Positions 52,450-61,848 of a DNA stretch of 64,000 bases are shown one piece after another; position 1 is the stretch's first letter, and each line of letters starts with the position of its first letter. Made by a program: the position numbers and the translations under genes. The notes below the pieces were generated by a model that was not told where the DNA came from, did not search any database, and saw only the letters and a list, made by a program, of their open reading frames with translations. The DNA comes from Haliea sp964022665 (GTDB taxonomy: Bacteria > Pseudomonadota > Gammaproteobacteria > Pseudomonadales > Halieaceae): NCBI GenBank assembly GCA_964022665.1, contig CAXIDF010000006.1, positions 94,914-158,913 on the forward strand. Reading direction: 5' to 3'.

Positions 52450-53201
52450 CAGCCCAGAAAGGCCTGTCCGCCGTCCAGTCCGATGCTCTGGCCGTTGACA
52501 TATGCCGAGTCAGGACCACACAGCATCGCCACGAAGCGCCCGATATCGGATGAACAGTCCCCGACTCGGCGCTGCGGAATGGTATTGAAAAATTGCTCTG
52601 CCTCGTCTGGTCGATTGTCGATCCACCATGCGAGTGCCGGCGAAGCGGCCAGCGGAAGTATCACGTTGGTGCGTACACCTTCCGGCCCCCATTCACAGGC
52701 GGCGGCCCTGCTCAGGGAGCGTATGGCCTCTTTGCACGCGGCATAGGCGCCATAGCCGGACATATCCCAGCGCTTACCCGCCGCGGTGCCCAGATTTATA
52801 ATGACCCCATCACCCTTGAGGTGAGGGTAACAGAGCTTCATGAGCCGCAAGGTTGCCAACGGGCCGGATTCCCAGCCGCTCTCGAATTCCTTTTCGCTGA
52901 GGTCCAGAAGTGTGCCGAGAGGGACTTCCTGCGCGTTGTTCACGAGGATGTTTAGCCCGCCGTATTGATCGATCACGGCCTGTACGCAATTGCGCAAGGA
53001 ATCGTGCGCCTTGACGTCACATTGCACCGGAAAGGCCTCACCGCCGGCTTCAGCAATTGCCTCGCAGGTTGCCTCGAGCTTTTCCAGTGTGCGCCCAACA
53101 ACAGCCACCTTGGCCCCCTCCTTGGCCAGTTCAAATGCAATGCCCTGCCCTACACCTTGGCCGGCGCCAGTCACCAGTGCCACTTTTCCCTTCAGTTTCA
53201 T
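52449..53201 (-). CDS. SDR-family oxidoreductase
   Basis: 250-residue classical SDR: KGKVALVTGAGQGVGQGIAFELAKEGAKVAVVGRT, LVNNAQE (variant of NNAG), YGAYAACKEAI with catalytic Tyr/Lys, and DSAYVNGQSIGLDGGQAFLG. ATG at 53201 has GGAG 9 nt upstream. 76 nt after the TonB receptor gene. Confidence 0.89.
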   Translation of the reverse strand: MKLKGKVALVTGAGQGVGQGIAFELAKEGAKVAVVGRTLEKLEATCEAIAEAGGEAFPVQCDVKAHDSLRNCVQAVIDQYGGLNILVNNAQEVPLGTLLDLSEKEFESGWESGPLATLRLMKLCYPHLKGDGVIINLGTAAGKRWDMSGYGAYAACKEAIRSLSRAAACEWGPEGVRTNVILPLAASPALAWWIDNRPDEAEQFFNTIPQRRVGDCSSDIGRFVAMLCGPDSAYVNGQSIGLDGGQAFLG

Positions 53202-53277
53202 ATCGCGTGCTCCGTTTATTTTTTTGTAACCAAGGCGCCCGCGCGTCAACGAGCGCCGTGGACTGTGCTACTGAACC

Positions 53278-55575
53278 CTATTGAAACCGCAGCACCGCCT
53301 CCAGACCGTAAGTGCGGGGGTCGCCAAAGAAACTCACGGTCCAGGGGCCGAAAGGAATCGTGTTCAGTCTGTAATCTTCATCGGTCAGGTTTTTTCCCCA
53401 CAGTGCAACACTGAGAACGTTGTCATTGCCAACGGGAATGTCCAGCAATGACAACCTGCCATTGAGCACCCCGTAACCATCTATCATTGAGGTCGCGTTC
53501 TGTTCGGGAGTCAGATAGGGGACGTAATCATCGCTGTACGTGTAGTCCAGGCGGCCGTTCAAATGCCCCCAACTGGCGCGCATGAACGTGTACTCGCCAC
53601 TGAGGTTGAAGTTGTAGTCTGGCGCATACTGAACCGATCGTTCGTTTTTGCGATTGACCTCCATGCCCAACACCGGGTCAAACTCGTTAAATTCCTTGAA
53701 TTCGGAATCGAGGAAGCCGATGTTTGCGGAAAGGAGAAGATCTGACGTTGGCTGGAACGTCACCTCCAATTCAACGCCTTTCTTGACAGCCTCACCAGCA
53801 TTCCGAATTGAAGTAGAAGCCGAGGACCCGCTCGTAAACACCGAAACCTGCAAATCGGTCTCATCGTTGTAGAAAGCAGCGGCATTCAGTTGCAAACGGT
53901 TGTCCATGAGGCGAGACTTGAATCCGACTTCCCAGGCATCGACTTCCTCCGGATCATATCCGTCAACAAATCCCTCCACTGATTCCGCTTCGCCGTTGAA
54001 CCCCCCTGCCTTCCATCCTTTGGAGTACTTTGCGTATGCCTGCAACTCGTCCGTGAAGTCATAGGCGAGAATGAAAGTCGGAGCAACATTGGTCCACTCT
54101 TCATCAGCTACCGCTTCGAAGTCCCCGGGGTGAACAATGTAGGAGTCCTTTTCCTCTCTGGACCATCTCACGCCGCCTGTCACTGTCAGCTTGTCTTGCA
54201 GCATCGGCGGGCGATAATCCGCCTGCCCATAAAATGCGAGTTGCTCGGCCTCCAATCCGTACTGATTGTTCAACACGAGGGGGCCAAAAAACGAGTTCAG
54301 GGGAATCAGCGGATTTACAACGTCAGCCTCTTCGTCAAACGCAAACACCCCGAGAACGTAGTTGAAGCGCTCGGAGGTTCCCAGTATCTGGAGCTCATGC
54401 GAAGTTTGCTGATAACGCTCGTCGATCTCGGAGTGAAACAATGCAAAAGGCGTCCCGTCATTGTCGTCATTCTGCACAAAGTTCATCTCGCGCCGGTTGC
54501 CGATATAGCGCAATGACACGCTTCCCAATTTGCCCATTTCACCCACTTCGTAGTTCATGGCCAACGTATGGCTTTCGGCATCGAAGGCCTCAAGCGAGGG
54601 GAAATCTGCACTGATTTTGCTTGCGTTCTTGCTTTCATCGACAATGAAACTGGAGAGATCTTCCGGGATGGGTACTCCCAGGTTCAGGTTGTTTGGATCC
54701 ACATGGGTCAATTGCTCTTTCGATGAAGTATTGTCCGCGTCGTTCTTGTCATAGGTATACCGCACTGACAGGCTTTCGCTTACGTCCCAGAGTAAATCGG
54801 CCCGCGCTGACCAGCGATCCAGCTCGTTAAATGTATCATTGGGCGCTCTCGGGTTAGCCGCTACCCGAGCGCCTGGCACGAATGGGCTTGAGATAGAGCT
54901 GCCCGCCGGCGGCGCAACGTTGTCGTACAGTCCATCGCGCTGCTCCGCACCGTAAGATAGCTTCATCTTGAGGTCACCAAGCCCACCCACGGGGAGCGCC
55001 GGCAGGTTCACCGAGAGATAGCCGTCGGTGTAATCGAAGTTGCCGACGCCACCACGAGCGATTACGCCAAACTCGCCACTGGGCTTGGTCGTGATGAGGT
55101 TTACCGCACCGCCAATTGTGTTCTTTCCGTACAGTGTGCCCTGGGGGCCTCGCAAGACTTCAATTCGCTCGAGCTCCGTGACACGGAAAATGTTGCCGGA
55201 GATTTTGCCGGAGTAAACGTTGTCCACATAGATTCCTACCGTGGGTTCCCATGTGATTGCTGGATTTGAGGTGACAGACCCCCGTATAGCGATCGCCGCC
55301 TTACCGGTATTTGTTGGCATTGCAGCAATCTTCACATTAGGCACGATAGTGCCGAGGTCAGTGACATCCTGAATGCGTCGCTGCTCAATTTCATGCTCCC
55401 CGAATGCCGTAATGGCGATGGGAGTTTCCTGCAAGGATTGCTCACGTTTTTGAGCCGTTACCACAACCTCCTCCAGCATCGTAGCTTGCGCTTGAGCCGC
55501 GCTCGCCAATGCCGTTGCCAGAGCCGTGACTAACAGTGTCTTGGGATGGGAAATGCAGTACTTGTTATTGTTCAT
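53278..55575 (-). CDS. TonB-dependent receptor
   Basis: 765-residue outer-membrane receptor. Signal peptide ending AQAQA, a TonB-box-like EEVVVTAQKREQSLQETPIAI, plug domain with VYSGKISGNIFRVTELERIEVLRGPQGTLYGKNTIGGAVNLIT, and a 22-strand barrel ending YGLEAVLRFQ. It belongs to the FecA-like catabolic receptors common in Sphingomonadales and Halieaceae. No Fur box precedes it and it sits inside a degradative operon, so an organic substrate rather than a siderophore is likely. GGAGAG precedes the ATG. Base composition is visibly lower in GC than the first 50 kb. Confidence 0.93.
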   Translation of the reverse strand: MNNNKYCISHPKTLLVTALATALASAAQAQATMLEEVVVTAQKREQSLQETPIAITAFGEHEIEQRRIQDVTDLGTIVPNVKIAAMPTNTGKAAIAIRGSVTSNPAITWEPTVGIYVDNVYSGKISGNIFRVTELERIEVLRGPQGTLYGKNTIGGAVNLITTKPSGEFGVIARGGVGNFDYTDGYLSVNLPALPVGGLGDLKMKLSYGAEQRDGLYDNVAPPAGSSISSPFVPGARVAANPRAPNDTFNELDRWSARADLLWDVSESLSVRYTYDKNDADNTSSKEQLTHVDPNNLNLGVPIPEDLSSFIVDESKNASKISADFPSLEAFDAESHTLAMNYEVGEMGKLGSVSLRYIGNRREMNFVQNDDNDGTPFALFHSEIDERYQQTSHELQILGTSERFNYVLGVFAFDEEADVVNPLIPLNSFFGPLVLNNQYGLEAEQLAFYGQADYRPPMLQDKLTVTGGVRWSREEKDSYIVHPGDFEAVADEEWTNVAPTFILAYDFTDELQAYAKYSKGWKAGGFNGEAESVEGFVDGYDPEEVDAWEVGFKSRLMDNRLQLNAAAFYNDETDLQVSVFTSGSSASTSIRNAGEAVKKGVELEVTFQPTSDLLLSANIGFLDSEFKEFNEFDPVLGMEVNRKNERSVQYAPDYNFNLSGEYTFMRASWGHLNGRLDYTYSDDYVPYLTPEQNATSMIDGYGVLNGRLSLLDIPVGNDNVLSVALWGKNLTDEDYRLNTIPFGPWTVSFFGDPRTYGLEAVLRFQ

Positions 55576-55643
55576 AGGTCTCTCCACTCGCTGTTATAGC
55601 TAGTATTTGTCTCCAGGTTCCACCTGGCTGGTGCGATATCGGC

Positions 55644-56498
55644 CTAATCCTCTGCCATGATGCGTCCGTGCAATGCCGGATCCGTGATGAATACCGGGAT
55701 ATTATTACTGTCGTTATAAGGAGCTCTGGCCAACGCCCCGCCATCGACGCCGATCACTTCACCACTGATATAGCTGGCCATATCCGAGAGCAAAAACACG
55801 ACTGCCGCAGCGATTTCATCCGGCTCTCCGCAGCGACCAAGCGGCACGGCTGACTTGGCAACCTCATCAATACCCTCGGCCCAGCGGCGGGCCTCGGCGC
55901 TCATTATCGTTCCGCAAGACACCGCGTTTACACGAATACCAGCGCTGCCCCACTCTACTGCCATCGTGCGCGTCAAATTATTCAACGCCGCTTTTGCTGC
56001 CGCATAGCCGGCACCATAGGGCATGGAGACCTGACCGGTGGATGAGGTAATGTTAACGATGGCGCCCCGGCAGGCGCGGCGCTTCAGGCTCCGCGCCAGG
56101 GCTACCGAAAGCGTCAGTGCCGGCGTGAGGTTGAAATCCAGGAGGCGCTTGAAATCGGACTCAGCATTCGCGGAAAGCAAAGGCGCCATTTGACTCATGT
56201 CCTGAAAGCCACCAACAACGTTGACGAGTGCATCGACCGGGCCGAACGTGGCTTCTACCTGATCCAGAACATGCACCGCTGCACCGGGCACGAGCAGGTC
56301 CGCAACCATTAAGTGATGATCCGCACCGAGTCCTTCGAGTGCAGCGCGTAGAGCATCGAATGCTGTAGCGGACTTATCGACGCCGACCAGCCGAGCCCCG
56401 GCCTGAGCCAACATCAACGCGATCGCACTGCCGATGCCGCCGCCACCCGCGCCGGCAACCAACACGACACGACCGGTAAAATCCAGAACTGGTTTCAT
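55644..56498 (-). CDS. SDR-family oxidoreductase
   Basis: 284-residue SDR: VVLVAGAGGGGIGSAIALMLAQAG (extra Gly in the TGxxxGxG motif), LVNVVGG, catalytic YGAGYAAAKAAL (Tyr followed by AAAK), and ASYISGEVIGVDGGALAR. A C-terminal tail (NIPVFITDPALHGRIMAED) is longer than usual. ATG overlaps the stop of the upstream SDR gene (ATGA). Confidence 0.87.
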   Translation of the reverse strand: MKPVLDFTGRVVLVAGAGGGGIGSAIALMLAQAGARLVGVDKSATAFDALRAALEGLGADHHLMVADLLVPGAAVHVLDQVEATFGPVDALVNVVGGFQDMSQMAPLLSANAESDFKRLLDFNLTPALTLSVALARSLKRRACRGAIVNITSSTGQVSMPYGAGYAAAKAALNNLTRTMAVEWGSAGIRVNAVSCGTIMSAEARRWAEGIDEVAKSAVPLGRCGEPDEIAAAVVFLLSDMASYISGEVIGVDGGALARAPYNDSNNIPVFITDPALHGRIMAED

Positions 56499-57295
56499 GG
56501 TTTGTCTCCGGGAAAATTTTGGGGCGGGTAGCCGGGAAGAAAGGCGTGATATTTGCCGGCCAGGGAGCCTCCATCCACTACATACTGACTTCCCGTGCAG
56601 TAGCTCGCCTCGTCACTGGCGAGGAAAAGAATGAGGCGTGCCACCTCGTCCGGGTCACCGGCTCTCTGTAGGGGAATATCGCCGTACAAAGAATTCACTT
56701 CTTCGGGTGTCATACCCTCAGGATTCGTCATCGGAGTGTTGATACCTCCGGGGTGTACACTATTGACTCGCACCGAGAATGGGCCAAGTTCCATAGCCGC
56801 CGCGCGACTCATGGCCTCTACCGCAGCTTTACTGGCGGCATAAGCACCTGTGCCATTGGTGGGAAGCATCGCCCCCGTGGACGCGAGGTTAATGATGGAA
56901 CCGCGCTTGCCAGTGACCATTCCCGGTATGACTGCCTGCATGCCAAGAAACGTGCCCTTGACATTGATCGCCATGAGCCGATCGAATGCCGCTTCTTCCA
57001 TATCCACAATCGTCGCGTAATCGAGCACACCGGCACTATTCACCAGAATGTCGGCGGGACCGAACCGACTCTGTGCGAACTCGACAACAGCATCCCAGTC
57101 CCGACGGCTTGATACGTCATGCGGGAGGAACGCCGCATCGCTGCCCAGCAGAGCGCACAATGAGTGCCCGGCATCTTCCTTGATATCGGTGAACACCACC
57201 TTCGCACCGGCGTCGACAAACCGGCTGACGACAGACCGCCCCATACCCCCTGCGCCGCCAGTGACAATTGCAACCCTGTTAGTCAGGCTTGTCAT
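56495..57295 (-). CDS. SDR-family oxidoreductase
   Basis: 266-residue classical SDR: RVAIVTGGAGGMGRSVVSRFVDAGAKVVFTDIKED (Asp for NAD preference), ILVNSAGVLD, catalytic YAASKAAVEAM, and ASYCTGSQYVVDGGSLAGKYH. Similar to 3-alpha/20-beta-hydroxysteroid or cyclopentanol dehydrogenases. ATG at 57295 (a TTG precedes it). Third gene of the operon. Confidence 0.89.
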   Translation of the reverse strand: MTSLTNRVAIVTGGAGGMGRSVVSRFVDAGAKVVFTDIKEDAGHSLCALLGSDAAFLPHDVSSRRDWDAVVEFAQSRFGPADILVNSAGVLDYATIVDMEEAAFDRLMAINVKGTFLGMQAVIPGMVTGKRGSIINLASTGAMLPTNGTGAYAASKAAVEAMSRAAAMELGPFSVRVNSVHPGGINTPMTNPEGMTPEEVNSLYGDIPLQRAGDPDEVARLILFLASDEASYCTGSQYVVDGGSLAGKYHAFLPGYPPQNFPGDKP

Positions 57296-57340
57296 CAACC
57301 GTTACCTCCCCTTCGACACGACCACGAGCAGCAATGGCGA

Positions 57341-57883
57341 TCACTCGGCATCCCGGCGAAACGGCTCCAGTTCTCCTGCTGGAAGCTTGACACCGTGCTC
57401 AGCCAGATAATTCCGCGTTACGTTCGGCGGTGTCTCAATGGGATCCACGATCTCGTAGATCCGGTCGAACTCGATATCCTTGATCACCCAACTACCGTCT
57501 ACCCTCAAGTAGCGTTCCCGATAGAAGGCCGTACCCGTGATATGGATTTTGCGGCGAAACTCCCAGACGTTGTCCTGCAAATACCAGATGCCCGTCGCCT
57601 CGTTGGGGCCAATAATGTCGATCTCGGGGTGGTGGCCGTGGTGTTGCGTGATCATCTCGGCGTGCGCACCCTCGCGAATCATCTTGAGGTAAGCGTCACG
57701 TCCCTCGATCTTGAACTTGTACACACCACCATCCACTGAAAGCGTCACATCCGGATGAAAAACGTCCTTGATACCCTCGACGTCGGCGGTGTCGAAACAG
57801 CGAAAATACCGGTACTTGAGGCGTTTGATTTCCTCAACATCCACCAGCCACTGAACTTTGGATAACAACTCATCTTGATTCAT
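57341..57883 (-). CDS. SnoaL-like/NTF2-fold protein
   Basis: 180-residue SnoaL_4-like protein: VDVEEIKRLKYRYFRCFDTADVEGIKDVFHPDVTLSVDGG is the standard opening, followed by ITGTAFYRERYLRVDGSWVIKDIEFDRIYE. Comparable proteins in catabolic clusters act as dehydratases, isomerases or dioxygenase small subunits; not assignable. ATG at 57883 with GAGGAA upstream; longer readings overlap the EthD-like gene. Second gene of the operon. Confidence 0.84.
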   Translation of the reverse strand: MNQDELLSKVQWLVDVEEIKRLKYRYFRCFDTADVEGIKDVFHPDVTLSVDGGVYKFKIEGRDAYLKMIREGAHAEMITQHHGHHPEIDIIGPNEATGIWYLQDNVWEFRRKIHITGTAFYRERYLRVDGSWVIKDIEFDRIYEIVDPIETPPNVTRNYLAEHGVKLPAGELEPFRRDAE

Positions 57884-57902
57884 TCTGCTTTCCTCGTCTG
57901 AC

Positions 57903-58559
57903 TCACTTGTATGCTCCAACTGCCAACTTTTCCGGAGGCGTTTCCAACGGATCGACCTCGACCAACGCCCAACGGCCCTTGGGCAGTAACGAGACATCGA
58001 TCTCGAGGGGGGTGTTCTCGCTGTATTCCAGACTCAGGAACACATCAAATGGCGATTCCTCTGGTACGGGCGACAACGCGACATTAAGTGTCGCCGAGCA
58101 CACCCGGGGTGGCAGCGCAGAAACAATGCGCGCTGCTACGGTTTCTGCTGCCTCGCGGGGATTGGAATTCTGCTCCCACATGAGCACCGCCTTGTTGCAC
58201 TGCTCGAGCCTGCCCGACTCGTCCGCGTGCAATACGATCTCGCGAACTTCCAGCGACAGGCGGCGAGATATGTCGAGGAATTCGCGATCGTCGAGATCCA
58301 GGCGTCGAAAGTCCTCTGAGCGAAGAAAACGATAGAGCGCCTCATCATCGGCGTCGTCCGCAACCCAGAATTCTGCAAAACAATCAAAGGTGATCAACGC
58401 ACCGCGAGATGAAAGCACGTGGTTACGCACGTAGCGCAACCAGCCGAAGTGATCGATAAAACTCAAACCAAGAGGGACGTGATTCGTCTCGTAATAGCGA
58501 CGGAACTCACTGCGGGACAAGTCCGGACGTCGCGTCTTGATGGATAAACGTTTGCGCAT
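57903..58559 (-). CDS. EthD-like (dimeric alpha-beta barrel) protein
   Basis: 218 residues containing an EthD-type ferredoxin-like domain: LSIKTRRPDLSRSEFRRYYETNHVPLGLSFIDHFGWLRYVRNHV, then FDCFAEFWVADDADDEALYRFL; the second half may be a further copy of the fold. EthD-like proteins accompany P450 and degradation enzymes but have no defined activity. First gene of the operon, directly downstream of the operator candidate and divergent from tetR. Confidence 0.78.
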   Translation of the reverse strand: MRKRLSIKTRRPDLSRSEFRRYYETNHVPLGLSFIDHFGWLRYVRNHVLSSRGALITFDCFAEFWVADDADDEALYRFLRSEDFRRLDLDDREFLDISRRLSLEVREIVLHADESGRLEQCNKAVLMWEQNSNPREAAETVAARIVSALPPRVCSATLNVALSPVPEESPFDVFLSLEYSENTPLEIDVSLLPKGRWALVEVDPLETPPEKLAVGAYK

Positions 58560-58593
58560 GTTATTAGGCTCTTTGGGTACGCACCCCCACTCT

Positions 58594-58607
58594 CTACCGA
58601 CCGGTAG
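58594..58607. promoter_or_regulatory. Palindromic operator candidate between EthD operon and tetR
   Basis: CTACCG-AC-CGGTAG, 14 bp, 35 nt upstream of the EthD-like ATG in the only intergenic space shared with the divergent TetR-family gene. ACCGACCGGT-type palindromes are usual for TetR repressors, so autoregulation and control of the seven-gene operon are likely. Confidence 0.65.
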
Positions 58608-58709
58608 GTATTGTCAAGCGCTGAGAGCAATCTTTCTCTGCCGCGCATGGCCGTGACGTGCAAACATCTATTAGGTGGCGGAGCAGCGACGAACGAGGGG
58701 GAGCCGGGC

Positions 58710-59483
58710 GTGATTGATTATCCGCGCCTGGCCCATATACTGCTTAGCAACAACAGTGCCCTACACGAGTGGGGTCAAACCCCATCGGCCTCAAGAGTGC
58801 GAAAATCAGTGGCTAAGACTTATCACACGGCCTCCATCGATGGCGCGCCCCTCCGACCAGACCAGCAGCGCAATACTGAACGCGGCGCGCAAACTCGAGA
58901 CCGCATTCTCGATGCTGCGGAGCAGATATTTTCCCAGCGCGGTTACGCCGCTACCCGCATTGAGGATATCTCGACCACCGTGGGAATACGCAAGCCGTCC
59001 GTGATTCACCATTTTGCCGGCAAGCTCGAATTGCATAATGAGGTGATGAATAGAATTTATGCCGCGCTACTTGTCGCTTCACATGTCGCGCTGGAGGACA
59101 CCACAGACAGCCGCCCTGCGATATTCAGAATCGCGGACGCGTGGCTGAATTTTGTTGCCTCGCGCCCGCCGGCTGGACGCTTGTTCTTGCGTGCGGCGGT
59201 CGACAATTCATTTGCAACAGCGCGTATCGGGCCAGAGGCAAAAGAGTTGCTTGATACGTGGACAAGTGCCGTTCACGACGTGATCAAGCGTAGCGAATTC
59301 AGCGTCACAGAGCCGCTGGAATTACTTTCGATTTTTGCCGGCGCGGCACTTATGTTTGTTTCTATCCACCCGTGGCTAGCCGGCGCGGTCGAGCCCGCTT
59401 CGAACGAAAATGGACTACTCGAGCCCTATCGTAAAATGTTACACCAAAGTTTCCATGCCATACTCTCCAATGATGTTCGCTAA
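58710..59483 (+). CDS. TetR/AcrR-family transcriptional regulator
   Basis: The DNA-binding domain is TRDRILDAAEQIFSQRGYAATRIEDISTTVGIRKPSVIHHFAGK, with a ligand domain of about 150 residues after it. Start is uncertain: I use the GTG at 58710 because GGGGGAG lies 6 nt upstream (257 residues); ATG 58647 and GTG 58809 (nearer to usual TetR length) are alternatives. Divergent from the EthD/SDR/TonB operon and probably its repressor through the palindrome at 58594-58607. Confidence 0.85.
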   Translation: MIDYPRLAHILLSNNSALHEWGQTPSASRVRKSVAKTYHTASIDGAPLRPDQQRNTERGAQTRDRILDAAEQIFSQRGYAATRIEDISTTVGIRKPSVIHHFAGKLELHNEVMNRIYAALLVASHVALEDTTDSRPAIFRIADAWLNFVASRPPAGRLFLRAAVDNSFATARIGPEAKELLDTWTSAVHDVIKRSEFSVTEPLELLSIFAGAALMFVSIHPWLAGAVEPASNENGLLEPYRKMLHQSFHAILSNDVR

Positions 59484-59560
59484 AGTCGACACAAGTAGAG
59501 CGCGGCCGGGCGGTCTTGAACGGTTACAAACCCAGCTGGCGCAGTGATCGAACCGTCGAA

Positions 59561-59582
59561 CTGAGTGAACAGACACACTCAG
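59561..59582. terminator. Hairpin between convergent tetR and ATP-grasp genes
   Basis: CTGAGTG (59561-59567) pairs with CACTCAG (59576-59582) around an 8-base loop, between the two stop codons. No T-run, so only a weak terminator candidate. Confidence 0.35.
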
Positions 59583-59594
59583 GGTGAGAACGGC

Positions 59595-60683
59595 TTACCA
59601 GGTCAAAAGGTCTTCCAACGGCGCGCCGAAATTTCGAGCGCTGATACGGTCAGGCTCAAGATTCAGCTCAATCACTACCGGCCCTGACTCGGTAATCGCC
59701 ATATCGAGGCCGCAAAAGCGCGCCCTGGGAAAAACCCGCAGGGCCTCGGCCGCCAAGCTCAAACAAGCGTCCCAATGGGGCAATTCCACACCTTCAATCG
59801 GGGCACCAGAGTCGGGATGGGAGCTAAAGTACTGTGGAAAAATGGTGGCCGATTTAGCTTGCGCAAGCCGCCCGGTGACGAGGTCTACCTTCGTGAGAAT
59901 ACCGCCTTGTGAGGCGTTGTCGACCACCTGGCCACGGCGCCCGATACGCAATAGTGCCCCGACCACTCTCACCTGCGCCTCCGATTGCAACACCCAAATA
60001 CGCAGGCTGTTAACACTGGATTCATTCAAAGCAGCCAGTACCGGGTGTTGCTCCAGATAACGTTCTATGACCAAACCCTGGTCCACTTGCGCTTGCAGAT
60101 AACGATCAAAGAAAGCTGCAACAGGCAACCACGCTGCATCGCCCTGGAGTTGCCGCAACTGCGCCTCACCAGCTTCCATCCGCAAAGCTGCGGCAACGAA
60201 GTGATTGCCGCCCCAGCCTTCAGACACCTTGAAACACAGCTGCCCCAAGCCGAGATCCGCCAGCAGTGACGCCAACTCTACCGCATTCGTCAAGGGATTC
60301 AGCCTGGTGTCGGTGCCCTCACAGGGATGCAGGTAGCCGATGAGGTCAGCTGACGGGATGCCCAGGCTTTGGAACAACGCCTTCTCCACCAACTTGTGCT
60401 GGGAAAGCTTCTGGTACATGGGAGGGTTCAGGTGTTGAATTTTACGGCGGTACTGCGCTTCATTGAAAAAGCGCTGCTGCTGCGCCCGGGGCAGCTTCCA
60501 CAGTTGTTGTTCGTAGTACAGCAAAGGCCCTAGGCGCCGGCTACCATACAGCCAGAGCATGTCACCGAACTGACTAAGCCTACTTATCCCCTCCTCGCGC
60601 GCTACTATCGTTGCGAGCTGAAAAATATATCGCAGCTTTGCCAGCACACCTGATGAATAATTAACGGAGCCGTGGTTATTCAT
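59595..60683 (-). CDS. Sugar-transfer-associated ATP-grasp family protein
   Basis: 362-residue protein of the ATPgrasp_ST type. The N-terminal half has helices and LVEKALFQSLGIPSADLIGYLHP; the ATP-grasp part has CFKVSEGWGGNHFVAAA, VIERYLEQHPVLAALNESSVNSLRIWVL, ASQGGILTKVDL and FCGLDMAITESGPVVIELNLEPD with the metal-binding Glu/Asn. Members ligate or transfer groups in surface polysaccharide clusters; no such cluster is adjacent. ATG 60683, weak ribosome site; a TTG at 60701 is possible. Confidence 0.83.
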   Translation of the reverse strand: MNNHGSVNYSSGVLAKLRYIFQLATIVAREEGISRLSQFGDMLWLYGSRRLGPLLYYEQQLWKLPRAQQQRFFNEAQYRRKIQHLNPPMYQKLSQHKLVEKALFQSLGIPSADLIGYLHPCEGTDTRLNPLTNAVELASLLADLGLGQLCFKVSEGWGGNHFVAAALRMEAGEAQLRQLQGDAAWLPVAAFFDRYLQAQVDQGLVIERYLEQHPVLAALNESSVNSLRIWVLQSEAQVRVVGALLRIGRRGQVVDNASQGGILTKVDLVTGRLAQAKSATIFPQYFSSHPDSGAPIEGVELPHWDACLSLAAEALRVFPRARFCGLDMAITESGPVVIELNLEPDRISARNFGAPLEDLLTW

Positions 60684-61051
60684 AAACGCTGAAAGCCTCA
60701 AGCATTATTCTGCCACAGCGGTAATATAGGTGAGCGGCCACGCCAACTCACAGCGCTCATGACCTTCATGCAAAACGAGATAGTCTTCGATACCTCTGAG
60801 AATATCGTCAGCTAGCGCACCGCGTGCCTGAACTCCTGCTGCCTGGCCCGGGGGAATTCAGCCATAGCGGCGTGATAGCGGTCGGCGCGTAGCTGGAATA
60901 TATCCTGATAGGTATCAAACATAGGCTGTCGCCATCCATTGAAAGCCAGTTACCCACTTAATCTCTAATTTGCGCCTGATATGGATACCTGGCTTTACCA
61001 CGTCCCCCGAAACATTCTAGGTGAAAGTGATGAGCTGGATTATCAGCTCAT
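60684..61051. other. Intergenic region with decayed coding traces
   Basis: About 370 bases with no intact gene. The minus strand carries a 36-codon start resembling a methyltransferase N-terminus (separate entry); the rest shows short open stretches without recognisable content. A hairpin ATGAGCTG/CAGCTCAT (61030-61037 with 61044-61051) directly follows the stop of the gene at 61052 and may end its transcript. Confidence 0.5.
60812..60922 (-). pseudogene. Possible N-terminal relic of a SAM-dependent methyltransferase
   Basis: MFDTYQDIFQLRADRYHAAM followed by AEFPRARQQEF then a stop. This pattern matches, from memory, the start of small class I methyltransferases (MFDTYxxIFxxRGxxYHxAM). A different frame stays open beyond the stop to 60705 but has no methyltransferase motif. 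Likely debris from a deletion. Confidence 0.4.
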
Positions 61052-61729
61052 TCACCTCACTTCAACATGAAAATACTCGGGATCGCGGTCACGGGTGAGC
61101 TTGACCTGACTAAAGTATGAGCGTGACTCCCCTGCGTTTAAATCATCGCTCCCTGCATCTGACGAACTCTCATCTTTCGCAAGCTGTGCCATTCCGACCT
61201 GGACGCCCAGCGCATCAAACAGGATTATGGTGACGTCAGGGTGAATACTCCGTTGACCATCGTTCTGAAGCACGGCAAGGTAACCAAAGCGTTTTTTCTG
61301 CTCTGTACCCGTCCGTGTGAACCTAATGTTCTTCAGGTAGCGTTCGCCGATGGGAACGATGGCGTCAAACGCCAGCGGAGTGAGATCGGGAATCCGATTC
61401 TGCACCAGGCTCGCTTTCTCTTCCCGCAATTTCGATACTTGCTGCTCCAGGGCGGCGACCTTGTTCCTCAGGCTGTCTGCGCTTGCGTCTTCTCCCCTGA
61501 CTGCTACCTCGCGACCATGAAATAGCTCATTCATCGAAGATAGCTTGTATGCAGTCACCATCCAGCCAACAGCAGTCACGATCAACAGCGCTCCAAGCAC
61601 CATGGAAGCCAGCATGTACTTGACGGCTTTTCGGTAATTGCGGCTGTATCTTCTAGGTACGTGATTTTCCACCAAGAGTTCCCGGTTCAGTTGGAGCCGT
61701 TGTTTCGAAAGTCTATTTGGCGCCGCCAC
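61052..61729 (-). CDS. Membrane-anchored coiled-coil protein, unknown
   Basis: 225 residues from a GTG at 61729. A basic cytoplasmic N-terminus (PRRYSRNYRKAVKY) leads into one membrane helix MLASMVLGALLIVTAVGWMV, a coiled coil (SLRNKVAALEQQVSKLREEKASL), then a beta-rich domain (YLKNIRFTRTGTEQKKRFGYLAVLQND, VTIILFDALGVQVG) that resembles a FxLYD-like or FN3-like extracytoplasmic domain. No family recognised. Upstream of IS debris. Confidence 0.65.
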   Translation of the reverse strand: MAAPNRLSKQRLQLNRELLVENHVPRRYSRNYRKAVKYMLASMVLGALLIVTAVGWMVTAYKLSSMNELFHGREVAVRGEDASADSLRNKVAALEQQVSKLREEKASLVQNRIPDLTPLAFDAIVPIGERYLKNIRFTRTGTEQKKRFGYLAVLQNDGQRSIHPDVTIILFDALGVQVGMAQLAKDESSSDAGSDDLNAGESRSYFSQVKLTRDRDPEYFHVEVR

Positions 61730-61848
61730 ACCCGGGGCCGCACAGTCATGGTACTAGACGTCTATGCTTATCGCTTCAGCATATCTAAATGACAGTTGTT
61801 GGCGCAAACTTAATAGCCACCATTTGAGACTGGTAGAAGTCAGGCAAC

